Source: Cliona cf. orientalis (lineage: Eukaryota > Porifera > Demospongiae > Clionaida > Clionaidae). Taken from it: 64,000 nt of DNA. Where the stretch lies: assembly GCA_963930775.1 (NCBI GenBank), contig OZ005703.1, forward strand, positions 4,340,001-4,404,000, written 5' to 3'. Positions 44,496 to 54,905 of this stretch are shown piece by piece (the first letter of the stretch is position 1; each line of letters begins with the position of its first letter). The position numbers and the translations under genes were made by a program. The notes beneath the pieces were generated by a model. It was not told the DNA's origin. It did not search any database and saw nothing but the letters and a program-made list of their open reading frames with translations.

Positions 44496-44790
44496 GCGGC
44501 GGATGTTTGGGGGGGGGGGGGGGGGGGGCAAAGATTAAAATTTTTAGGGACACGCTGCTGCTGCTGTTGGAAGCAAATAAATGGTGGAAAATGTGCACTG
44601 TGATCGATTCTTGAAGCTATTCTAGGCAGCTTTTGCTTGTAGCTATTCTGATATATTTATTATGAAGAGTAGTTACTTTATGATATCACTAGCTTGGTTT
44701 TGGGGGGGGCATTGCCCCCCCCCCCATCTCTGAATGTGGGGGGCGAGTGCCCCCCCCCCCCCCCCCCCCCCGGTTCCGCCGCCTATGGTC
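44496..44790. mobile_element. Fold-back element with CATAGGCGGCGGA ends and G/C runs
   Basis: CATAGGCGGCGGA at left and TCCGCCGCCTATG at right are perfect inverted ends. Inside are a G20 run (about 44509-44528), GGGGGGGCATTGCCCCCCCC, and a run of about 22 C near 44751-44772. Noncoding. Similar in build to 4700-5096 and 12450-12738. Confidence 0.65.
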
Positions 44791-45130
44791 TAGCACAACA
44801 TTGATCCAATTGGCAGACTGAGGAAGCCAAGTTGATAAGGTGACAAAGGAAAGATCTACCTTGCCTGATTGCTTTATACACGCATGGTTCAGTGAGCTAA
44901 TAAAGGAGATCCCATTTTGTCAAGTTCGTTAATTTTTCGTCTAACATGCAACCTCATTTCCATGGCCATGGAGTCTTGTTTCATCCATAAGAAAGTTAGA
45001 TAAGTCGTTGGACCCTCTGCCTTCTCTGCTTCGTGTGGTGTGCCAGTCTGCCTTCTCTGCTTCGAGTGGTGTGCCAGTAGAATCAAATTTAATCGGTGTA
45101 ACTTATCATACAATCAGATATGAATTAAAT

Positions 45131-46481
45131 AATATGGCAGTATCTATTCACTGGACTGGATCACTGGAATGGACTACTGGACTGGACTACTGGACTCACC
45201 TTTGACCCCAAATACCAACTTAAAATATTTTAATGACCATTATTCAGTTGTGTGTCCCTATAATTATGCTTCTATTAAGTAGGATAAGGTATAATCACCT
45301 ACTTGGATGTGGACAACCGTGAATGCAGTGTGAGGTAGCTAGCTAAGTGAAGCTATAAATACCCATTGTGCTAAGCAACAAACTGGAGCAAAGAAATGTA
45401 GTAATGAAGAATTGACTCATGAAGCATCGACTCATGAAGCATCATTTCAGTATCAGTACAAGTCTCCAAAAGATGTTGGAGGGTGTAGGTGTGGCTCCAT
45501 GGCAGGGGGAGCCCGGAGAGGATTATTTAATTCAAATCAAGTGTTGAAGATAGACGATGCTATAGGCTAAATTTAGCCAGCTATAGCTTGGTGGGGCAGT
45601 TAAATTATACTACGTTGAGCCTGGCTTACTTTTAGTGGTAGCTATAAGTATGCAACATCTACCTGGGCACTGCCCTGGTAGCCTCAGGCATGCAGGTACC
45701 TGAGTGATGTGTAATGGTCTGAGATTACCTCAAGAAAGGTGTGCTTCAACCCAAGTTTACGGTAATAGCTACTAAATATCAAATTCTAGCCACAGTGACC
45801 CTGCTGTGGATACAGTTGTCATGATACAGTCTTTTAGTGACTGCGGCAGGATCAACCTACCATTGTAAGAAAACAAGCATGATGTATATTGTCAAAGTTA
45901 CTTGTTATGTATTACAGCCACAGATTAAGTTGCAGTACGCCTCCCCCTCACCTCCCGGGCCCACCCTCCCCCACTGGTTTGCCCAAAAGCCATGGAAGAG
46001 TACAAGCTATGGCAGTACACACAGAACAGTGGGCTTCCTAATCATAATTATTGGATAATCGATTTCAGGTAGCTAAGCCTATAGCATCAACACTTGATCT
46101 AAACAAGCGAATTAATTAATCCTCGATCTCCGGGCTCCCCCTGCCATGGGGGCACACCTACACCCTCCAATATCTTTTGGAGACTTGTACTAAACTGAAA
46201 ATGATGCTTCATGAGTCAACTCTTCATTCATTGCTCCAGTTTGTTACTTATCACAATGGATATTTAGCTATAGCTTCACTTAGCTAGCTATGCATTCATT
46301 GTTGTCCACATCCAAGTAGGTGATTGTACCATATCCTACTTAATAGAAGCATAATTATAGGGGCACAACTGAATAATGCTCATTTAAGTTGGTATTTGGG
46401 GTCAAAGGTGAGTCCAGTAGTCCAGTCCAGTAGTCCATTCCAGTGGTCCAGTCCAGTGAATAGACACTGCCAAATAATATG
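45131..46481. repeat. Large inverted repeat, arms ~430 bp, spacer ~500 bp
   Basis: Left arm 45131-45572 and right arm 46072-46481 are reverse complements with moderate divergence. Shared blocks include ATTCACTGGACTGG, GGTCAAAGGTGAGTCCAGTA (right) against its complement, CACCTACTTGGATGTGGACA, and ATGATGCTTCATGAGTC. A CTGGACTGGACTA-type microsatellite is near each outer end. No gene in arms or spacer. Probably a fold-back transposon, or an inverted pair of one element whose spacer is unrelated. Confidence 0.75.
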
Positions 46482-46600
46482 TAGCTAGCTAAATGAGCTG
46501 TAACTTTTGGGATAAGATGAGAGGTCTCATGTGCTAAGAGATAAGATACATAATAATATTATAACTATAAATAATTATACAAAGATAGTTTAAAAATAAG

Positions 46601-46989
46601 TACCGTAGAATCCCGCGATTACGCCCCCCCCTTTGTGCATGCTAGGATTGGGCAAAAGTGGGGAGGGGGCTTATACGCGGGATCCTAACATTTCCGTGTG
46701 ATGACCATTACCGACCGCCGAATGCCACGTGGGCGCGCGATCTCTGTACTTTCTCTGGCTGTTTGGTGGGCAAAACTCGAGAAAAACGACAAAGTAAGGC
46801 ATATGATGACACAAATAGCTAGTTTGCTAGCTGTAGCTACTGTTTTTATTGACTTATGGACTCCATTTTACAGTCAGGGAGGGGGGGGGGGCTTATATGC
46901 GAGACAAAACTACCTATGCAGGAACTTGAGCTAAAAATGCAGGGGGGGCTTATGCGCGAGGGGGGGCGTAATCGCGGGATTCTACGGTA
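46601..46989. mobile_element. MITE with TACCGTAGAATCCCGCGATT ends
   Basis: Left end TACCGTAGAATCCCGCGATT and right end AATCGCGGGATTCTACGGTA form inverted repeats of about 30 bp with TA borders. The interior has GGGGGGGCTTAT blocks in both orientations and a 78-codon ORF without recognisable homology. 389 bp. Confidence 0.8.
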
Positions 46990-47165
46990 TTATAATTATA
47001 GTTGCTCTTAACCGTGGACCTGAGCCTTTTCAGCAGCACTCACCTTTCCGCCTTGCCTACACTCGACTCAGATCGATGGTGCAGTGCGGGCGTATGCGCA
47101 TGCGCATGACGACCATTACCTTACGCGTTCAAAACTGAAATGATCACCCCACAAACATACGCATA

Positions 47166-47724
47166 TACATACAATATATGGAGCGCCATAGTGGACAAAA
47201 TTCATGATTGTACAATCGCATCGATGTTTCATACATGATGTCGACGTTTCGATCACTGATGTTCATGTCATCGATCATCGATGTCGACGTTTCGATCTCC
47301 TCTATTGACGTGGATTGTTGGCTGCTGTCTATGTTTCCATCTTTGGAGGTCTGGGACAGAATGCGCGCGCACGACATGACACACCCCTAGGCCCTTGCTC
47401 GTGCATGCACGGTACGCGGTACGCGGTTAGTCGCGCCCTGAGCCCCTCCTACGAAGTTGGAAACATAAGACATTAGTGATAGCGATAGCAAAGTATATCG
47501 CAGCAGCCAACATCCGCATCAATAGAAGAGATCGAATCATAGCTATCCAAGATCGAAACGTCGACATCGATGATCGATACATGAACATCAGTGATCGAAA
47601 CGTCGACATCGATGATCGATACATGAACATCGGTGATCGAGACGTCGATGTCATGTATGAAAACATCGATGCGATTGTACAATCATGAATTTTGTCCACT
47701 ATGGCGCTCCATACATACATATAT
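47166..47724. repeat. Palindromic element with GATCGAAACGTCGACATCGA repeats
   Basis: Outer arms ATGGAGCGCCATAGTGGACA (left) and its complement ending GGCGCTCCAT (right) continue through GATTGTACAATCGCATCGAT and iterated GATCGAAACGTCGACATCGA / GATGATCGATACATGAACAT units (one and a half at left, two to three at right). The centre is unrelated. The translated product would be a VHVSIIDVDVSI-type repeat, a consequence of the DNA repeat and not a gene. Confidence 0.75.
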
Positions 47725-48402
47725 ACTAGCGATACACTGAAGTGTGTAGGATTCCTCGCTCAGCTCTGTGGGTAGCGGTGCGCATGCGCAATTAGATCAC
47801 GTGACCAAACGGGACTTTCCCTTGCCATTGACCATGCGAGTCAAGTCAGTACAGAAACTATTGCAGGCATAGGTTCTACAAATGTTTTGATTGACAGACA
47901 CTGGCGATAGAGTTAAGACTAAGAGTTAGCTAGTGCATAGCGATCAACTTTTGCCACAGCTGGTCTAAGCAAAGGACCAGGCAGGCTCAAGCCCAGAATG
48001 GGCGAAGATTTTAGGCGTCGCGAAAATTTGTTCATCGGGCGACTGGACTTCGGCGATACTACAGCCATGTGGCAGCTGTGAAAGATTCAGAAGATATAAA
48101 ACCATGTTTGACGCCTGCTGCTACCGAAAAGAATTCAGCGTCGATGTTCACCAAGAAGAGCGACTATTTAAGGTCGACGCAAAATTTTTACTTGGTGGGT
48201 CATGGAGTCCGGGACGACCGTGGACTTGTGGCTGCCCTCAATCTTCGTGAAAGTAGGTCACTTTGTTTGACATCCTTGGAGCCGGCGGTGGAGCTGGACT
48301 CCCTCTAGCAAGCAAGAACGAAGTTTTAGAAGCTCGCAAAGAAACCGTACAAAAACTCGATCGACCCGAGTATAAACCTCGCTTCGCTCGGTAACTATAT
48401 AC

Positions 48403-48546
48403 TTATTGCCATAGTAGAACGACGATACCGGGAAATATCACGAGTTCATTGCCGCGTATTGTTACGAGTGCGAAGCACGAGTAACAATGCAAAAGGCAAT
48501 GAACGAGTGGTATTTCCGAGGTATCGTCGTTCTACTATGGTAATAA
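48403..48546. repeat. Long hairpin, arms ~65 bp
   Basis: TTATTGCCATAGTAGAACGA at left mirrors TCGTTCTACTATGGTAATAA at right; the stem continues inward through GGAAATA, TTCATTGCC and TTGTTAC to a GAGTGCGAAGCACGAG apex. A few mismatches. Nearly perfect cruciform potential, noncoding. Confidence 0.75.
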
Positions 48547-48631
48547 GGTATTTATCGTATATTTAAGAAGCCTATTGAATTCTGTACTGGAGCTTTAGTA
48601 GTTCGAGCGGTAAAGCTAAGAAGGGACTGCT

Positions 48632-49285
48632 TTAAGGTACCATTAAATTGCGTGGGCGTGAGGTGGGGGATATGACACCTAAACCACATCAAAGTCATTA
48701 GTGAGGTGCATGTTGTGTAACCACGCCCTTTTAATTGCATAGGTCTCAGGGGTGTGGCTGCTAGAGCCGGAAGTGTTCATTTAATATCCTCCATGGACCG
48801 GAAGCCGAGCCGGAAGGGAGGGGCCAGGCCACGCCCAAAACAGCCCCACCCTGTTCCCCAAGGACCACCATTCTCAATCAAGTGCCTACTAACCACCGGA
48901 TGTCCACCGGAAGCCCACAATCAATCCCAATTAAAACACACAGCTTCCTCAAGGCCAAAACACACACAAACACTTGGAGGCCGTTCTGCCACACCGCCCA
49001 CGCAAGAGCTCACCTCATTTCCTGTGTGGGCGGAGTAACAACACGTCATCGCAACCACATCCGCTTCAAACCATCGTCAGCTTCCGTCCAGCCGTACGGT
49101 CCCCTCCATCGCACAGTGCCTCATTAACAGACATGGCCTCACCTTTGACCTCCTGCCACGCCCCCAAAGCCTCCTCGCGGGGTTCAAAGGTCACCACCGC
49201 TTCCGGGACACGCCCACCTATCGCCGAGGCCAAGTCCCAGGCGCCGATATCCAAGCACTGGCCCGTGAAGCCACGCCCAATCGGA
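48632..49285 (+). mobile_element. TTAA-flanked GGTACC element, copy 1, right-truncated
   Basis: Starts TTAAGGTACCATTAAATTGC and follows copy 3 (53001-54013) closely until CACGCCCAATCGGA at about 49285, then breaks off. A family-1 element begins 25 bp later. The right ~350 bp and its terminal repeat are missing. Confidence 0.8.
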
Positions 49286-49310
49286 CATGCCCAGTACTGC
49301 ATAATGATTA

Positions 49311-49855
49311 ACCCTCGGCGCATGCGCGAGGGTTACGGTAGTCGTTCTGTGTGTCTGTGTCTGTTACCGCGCTAGCTGCTACATACCTGTTTTATACGTT
49401 GAAAACAAGGTGCCATTAGGCTTTTCGTCGTAGATACAATATATGCATTATGTGGATTTCGTTGAAAAGTCTGTTCAAAAGTTCTGGCGACATTTTCTGA
49501 CCACCACGGCCTTCTTCGCTTCTTGTCGAGTTCTCCGAGGGCTCGATGAAAGAGATAGTAGCCGCTTCATTTCAAGAAGATTAGTGTGTAGCTCAAGCGA
49601 TAGTTCTTGTAACTCGACTGACTCATCACTAGTCACAGTAGGCTGTCAACTACGCTTCTTGGCTTTAATGTATACTAGATCTGCGCTGCTGATCTGGCAT
49701 GCACGTGGTACTATTGCGTAATACCTTGCAATCCGTAATGCATTCTTGTGGTCATAATTTCTCTCTACAACACTGCTAACAGCAACAGAGTGTTGCAGGC
49801 TTAGCTTGCAATGTAGACTAGTCACTACTGCAATAAATCTCACAGCGCCGAGGGT
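49311..49855 (+). mobile_element. Family-1 element, copy 3
   Basis: Starts ACCCTCGGCGCATGCGCGAG and ends GCGCCGAGGGT. Same internal words as 27721-28243, with local differences. Confidence 0.75.
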
Positions 49856-49892
49856 TTAGCACCAATGGTGTTCATTAATTATGGTAAAAGGT

Positions 49893-50000
49893 CGTCAATA
49901 TAGTGCATACACAGTCCGACTCCAAGCCACATCGATATCGGCGCCTCAATCGCAGAGATGGAGTCTGAGACCGACTCTCGATTTCGACACCGACAATTTT
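49893..50000. repeat. Dispersed ~110-bp repeat, inverted copy of 40009-40123
   Basis: Carries AATCGCAGAGATGGAGTCTG and TCCAAGCCACATCGAT in reverse order relative to the first copy. Confidence 0.7.
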
Positions 50001-51100
50001 TAATGGATCTCGTTATGTACAGACATCCTACGAAAACTTAGAAAAATTTCAACAACTGAAAAAAGTCAAAGCATAAAGCGAGATTCGAACCCGCTACATA
50101 CATTACACCATATAACCACAGAAAAGTAAATTTATACTGGGCACATGTAAGTATATAATACTGGTGTGTGTGTGCATGTGCTAATACAATATATTAATAA
50201 TTATAGTAATAACTATAAGAGTGATTACAGCCACAATACATTACTCCCGTAGGTATATAAGAGTACAAATAATAATATTATTTTATTATCATTATGATTT
50301 ATTATCATAATAATTATGAGGAATATTTTCTATTCACGGGCACAAAAATTGGGCAAATCGCTAAAGTAGTATCCACAAACAAAAAGGGTAATAAAACTGT
50401 GTAATTAAGGTATGTAATAATTACTGTTTGTGTAGCTAAAGTTTCTTGCTGATCAAAGCTGAAAGTCCAAATCTGAAACTACCGTATTATAACATCAGTA
50501 TGTGATTATTATGCACATATGTCTGGCTAGGTGTAGTTTTGGGGCTTTGTTAACAGACATGTGGCTTTTATATTAATTTTATGTCACTGTATTGTGGTTT
50601 TGTTTGAACTTTGCATTGATAATCAGATTCAGATTTTTTTTTTTTTTCTACTTAGTGTGTAATTTGCCTGCCACCCGGGTCTCTTTTGATGGCATGCCTG
50701 TCCGAGAAACATATATTCAAATTGTTACGGCCTAGTTTCATTGTATATTGTGGTAAAGGGTCACTATGTATGTAAGTAGCATACTTAAGTTATGCAATGT
50801 TACGTAATCGTTAACTGTTTTAGGTGGCATAACTTGAAAATGAAAACAGATGACAAATATTTATAGAACCACTTTCCATATTCACCTGTATCTGTGCCAA
50901 ATTTCACAAATTGATACCCTTACTGTCTCAGAAAGCCCTGCAGAAAGCAATTATTGATGCGGAAATTTTTCCTAGTCCGTGTGCGCATGCGCAACAAGGG
51001 TGAAGTGAGCTGGATCTGCTGGAAACCTTTACCAACATGTTGTGCTCATGACCAGAAAGCATAAGGCCGGTAGATGTAGTGTCAATAGGTGTAGCCCTTC
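50001..51100. other. Noncoding AT-rich region
   Basis: No gene seen. A tRNA-like stretch on the minus strand (about 50067-50137) has a good B-box (GCGGGTTCGAATCTCGC) but is too short for a full tRNA. A T15 run lies near 50634-50648. Confidence 0.5.
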
Positions 51101-51400
51101 CCCTATGGTATGGGGTGCCGTTTGTCTCAAAACTACTTAGACGTCGATGTTTAGCACAGGGATCGATGTTTAGCAAAGGAATCGATGTTTAGAGTCCCTG
51201 TCGATATTCTATAGGAGAATACAGCATTCGGAATCGATGTTTAGATGACAAATAAGATAGCTTGAGATCGATATTTAGCAAGCGATCGATGTTTAGCGAA
51301 GGGATCGATGTTTAGTCAAGCGATCGATGTTTAGCGGGGTGGACAGCCACACCCACTAAGTACGTAGATGCGTGACCAAAGCCAGCTTGACCTTTGACCT
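51101..51400. repeat. Element built of ATCGATGTTTAGC units, intact copy
   Basis: Eight or nine spaced copies of (A/G)TCGATGTTTAG(C) between 51141 and 51340, flanked by TATGGGGTGCCGTTTGTCTC at left and CACACCCACTAAGTACGTAG...TGACCTTTGACCT at right. The whole block recurs inverted at 52925-54211, split there by a 1-kb insertion. Confidence 0.8.
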
Positions 51401-51732
51401 GTTTGTTCGCAACTCCTATTCAGCACTCATGATGGGCTGATCAATGGGTCCTAGAAACAGTGTGTATTTCATAGATAATTTCTGACTCTAACAGGTGTCT
51501 ATTTCATGGGCACATTTTTGTGCTGGTCAAATCTAATTTGAGGTGTAAGCCTCAGAACTATTGAACTCTAAATGGTGTGTGGGAGGCAGTTTCTAGTCAT
51601 CTGGTACATGTAGCTGCGTTGGGCGAACGAAGCTAGCAATCTGCCAGCTCCTTCATTAGAGTAACTCTAATAGTCAAGTAGTGCTACTATAAATAATGTA
51701 GGGACCATAGTTCTAGTCTCGTGCCCAGCCTT

Positions 51733-52742
51733 TTAAGGTACCATTTAATTGCGTGGGCGTGAGCGTCAGGAATGGCTAATTCAATTAGCGAATCGTGAAG
51801 GGGCGTGGCCGAAGAGGCCATACGAGTGCTTTTGGTCGAAGGTGGGCGTGTCCAGAATCGGCCAGGGATGATTATGCGCGTGTAATTAGCGACCGGAAGT
51901 GGCCCCTGAAGAAAAGGCCGGTAATTGCCCACATCAAAGCAAGATCAAAGCATTCTTTCTTAACTATTAACCGCAACGACTTAAAAAAAAAAAAAGCTTA
52001 TTAGGCCTAATTAAGCATGTGGGCGTGTTCCTGGCACTGTGTGGAGTGTGTGCGTGTGCGTTAATGCAGGTTTTATTGCTTCCGATTGGGCGTGGCTTCA
52101 CGGGCCAGTGCTTGGACATCGGCGCCTGGGACTTGGCCTCGGCGATAGGTGGGCGTGTCCCGGAAGCGGTGGTGACCTTTGAACCCCGCGAGGAGGCTTT
52201 GGGGGCGTGGCAGGAGGTCAAAGGTGAGGCCATGTCTGTTAATGAGGCACTGTACGGTGGTGCGATCGAGGGGCCTGTACGGCTGGACGGAAGCTGACGA
52301 TGGTTTGAAGCGGATGTGGTTGCGATGACGTGTTGTTACTCCGCCCACACAGGAAATGAGGTGAGCTCTTGCGTGGGCGGTGTGGCAGAACGGCCTCCAA
52401 GTGTTTGTGTGTGTTTTGGCCTTGAGGAAGCTGTGTGTTTTAATTGGGATTGATTGTGGGCTTCCGGTGGACATCCGGTGGTTAGTAGGCACTTGATTGA
52501 GAATGGTGGTCCTTGGGAAACAGGGTGGGGCTGTTTTGGGCGTGGCCTGGCCCCTCCCTTCCGGCTCGGCTTCCGGTCCATGGAGGATATTAAATGAACA
52601 CTTCCGGCTCTAGCAGCCACACCCCTGAGACCTGTGCAATTAAAAGGGCGTGGTTACACAACATGCACCTCACTAATGACTTTGATGTGGTTTAAGTGTC
52701 ATATCCCCCACTTCACGCCCACGCAATTTAATGGTACCTTAA
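51733..52742 (-). mobile_element. TTAA-flanked GGTACC element, copy 2, full length
   Basis: TTAA at both borders; inverted ends GGTACCATTTAATTGCGTGG and CCACGCAATTTAATGGTACC. About 1.0 kb, rich in GGGCGTGGC words, with a central A13 run. It carries a 92-codon frame also kept in copy 3, with no family I recognise. Inverted relative to copies 1 and 3, and 258 bp from copy 3. Confidence 0.85.
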
Positions 52743-52752
52743 CAAGACTACC

Positions 52753-52786
52753 TAGTCTCACGCGGAGGGGCTGGCGCGCGAGACTA
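52753..52786. repeat. Short hairpin, TAGTCTCR...CGAGACTA type
   Basis: TAGTCTCACGCG pairs with CGCGCGAGACTA. Third example of this hairpin type in the window. Confidence 0.6.
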
Positions 52787-52924
52787 GAGACTACCATAAT
52801 ATTATGGTAGTTTATGGTAGAATCATGGAGCAACTTGCATGTACCCCGGTAGGTAAAATCACTGAAATGCGCCCATCAAATAGAGTCAGATAATATTATT
52901 ATCATTTTGCGCTCCTTGGAGAGA

Positions 52925-54211
52925 TAGGTCAAAGGTCACTTGGTCACGCTTCTACGTAGCTTTGTGGGTGTGGCCCTCAACACCGCTAAACATCAATTGC
53001 TTAAGGTACCATTAAATTGCGTGGGCGTGAGGTGGGGGATATGACACCTAAACCACATCAAAGTCATTAGTGAGGTGCATGTTGTGTAACCACGCCCTTT
53101 TAATTGCACAGGTCTCAGGGGTGTGGCTGCTAGAGCCGGAAGTGTTCATTTAATATCCTCCATGGACCGGAAGCCGAGCCGGAAGGGAGGGGCCAGGCCA
53201 CGCCCAAAACAGCCCCACCCTGTTCCCCAAGGACCACCATTCTCAATCAAGTGCCTACTAACCACCGGATGTCCACCGGAAGCCCACAATCAATCCCAAT
53301 TAAAACACACAGCTTCCTCAAGGCCAAAACACACACAAACACTTGGAGGCCGTTCTGCCACACCGCCCACGCAAGAGCTCACCTCATTTCCTGTGTGGGC
53401 GGAGTAACAACACGTCATAGCAACCACATCCGCTTCAAACCATCGTCAGCTTCCGTCCAGCCGTACAGGCCCCTCGATCGCACCGCCGTACAGTGCCTCA
53501 TTAACAGACATGGCCTCACCTTTGACCTCCTGCCACGCCCCCAAAGCCTCCTGGACGGGTTCAAAGGTCACCACCGCATCCGGGACACGCCCACCTATCG
53601 CCGCAGCCAAGTCCCCGGCCCCGATGTCCAAGCACTGGCCCGTGAAGCCACGCCCAATCGGAAGCAATAAAACCTGCATTAACGCACACGCACACACTCC
53701 ACACAGTGCCAGGAACACGCCCACATGCTTAATTAGGCCCAATTAGCTTTTTTTTTTTTTTTTAAGTCGTTGCGGTTAATAGTTAAGCAAGAATGCTTTG
53801 ATCTTGCTTTGATGTGGGCAATTACCGGCCTTTTCTTCAGGGGCCACTTCCGGTCGCTAATTACACGCGCATAATCATCCCTGGCCGATTCTGGACACGC
53901 CCACCTTCGACCAAAAGCACTCGTATGGCCTCTTCGGCCACGCCCCTTCACGATTCGCTAATTGAATTAGCCATTCCTGACGCTCACGCCCACGCAATTA
54001 AATGGTACCTTAATACTAAATATCGATCCCTTCGCTAAACATCGATCTCGAGCGATCTTATTTGTCATCTAAACATCGATTCCGAATGCTGTATCCTCCT
54101 ATAGAATATCGACAGGGACCCTAAACATCGATTGTTTTGCTAAACATCGATCCCTGTGCTAAACATCGACGTCTAAGTAGTTTTGAGACAAACGGCACCC
54201 CATACTATGGG
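52925..54211. repeat. ATCGATGTTTAGC element, inverted copy split by an insertion
   Basis: 52925-53000 and 54014-54211 together match the reverse complement of 51101-51400. The interruption is exactly the TTAA-flanked element at 53001-54013, so the uninterrupted copy at 51101-51400 serves as an empty-site comparison. Confidence 0.8.
53001..54013 (+). mobile_element. TTAA-flanked GGTACC element, copy 3, full length, nested
   Basis: TTAA borders, ends GGTACCATTAAATTGCGTGG and CGCAATTAAATGGTACC, about 1.0 kb. Nearly identical to copy 2 in reverse orientation, apart from small clusters of differences and the length of the central T run (17 versus 13). It inserted into an ATCGATGTTTAGC element. 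Confidence 0.85.
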
Positions 54212-54309
54212 CGCTCTGCGAACAGCCTAGATCTATATAGATCTACCTATTAATCTGGGTACCAGCCCCTTCACAAGAAAGGAAGAGGCTGACACCCAGA
54301 CTAATACTA

Positions 54310-54905
54310 TATTTAACTAGAGCTCTGTAGAGCACATACCCCGCGCGCACATTGTGCAATCTATAGAAATTATTGCTTTTGTGTGAACTTCAGAAAGTTA
54401 GTGGAAATGCTTGTATGTGGCTACCAGAGGTCCCGGTGACAAAAGCACTCTCTCTGCACCAGATCTAGACTACTAGGAGATATGAACTGATACTTCCAAT
54501 ATTTTGTTGTAATAGTATAGCCATATTTCAGCTCCGTCAGCGGATGCGGATGGACTACAGATTTCACAAGCATTATTAATTTTGACGATCTTTACCAGTC
54601 ATATTCTTGGCGACTTAGTTATGCGCATGAGCAGAAAACACAATGGGCATGCATTATGCATTGAGTAGGCACTGTCGATAGGCGTGGCTACGTTAGCCAA
54701 CAAAAAGGCACTATTTGTGACGCCCGTGGACAGTGTCCATCGATTTGACGCACACTGAAGCTAGTTTTTCGCCGAATTCGATCGATTCGTGGTGCTTACC
54801 AGTCGCTTAGATGCCTGTATCTCGAGATATGGCGATTTTTGTGCTCACGACGACAACGACACAACCGATTACTTTACCCCTTGCGCATGCGCGCGGGGTA
54901 ATAAT
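54310..54905 (-). mobile_element. CG-rich-ended nonautonomous element, family 2, inverted copy
   Basis: Starts CATACCCCGCGCGCACATTG and ends TTGCGCATGCGCGCGGGGTA, the reverse of 26338-27005. Internal conserved words such as GGCACTGTCGATAGGCGTGG are present. Confidence 0.7.

Noticed and set aside
47166-47724. Repetitive protein of VHVSIIDVDVSI type
   Set aside because: Open frames on both strands arise from the GATCGAAACGTCGACATCGA DNA repeat, and arms are palindromic. No gene signals.
50067-50137. Possible tRNA gene on the minus strand
   Set aside because: The B-box is good and the outer 7 bases nearly pair, but the total is about 67 nt and I could not form a normal D-arm and anticodon arm. 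More likely a decayed tRNA or SINE fragment.
48754-53407. A 94-codon frame repeated three times (48754-49038, 52336-52620, 53123-53407)
   Set aside because: It follows the copies of a transposable element. The composition is that of GC-rich noncoding repeat and there is no recognisable domain. Recurrence reflects element copies, not a gene family.
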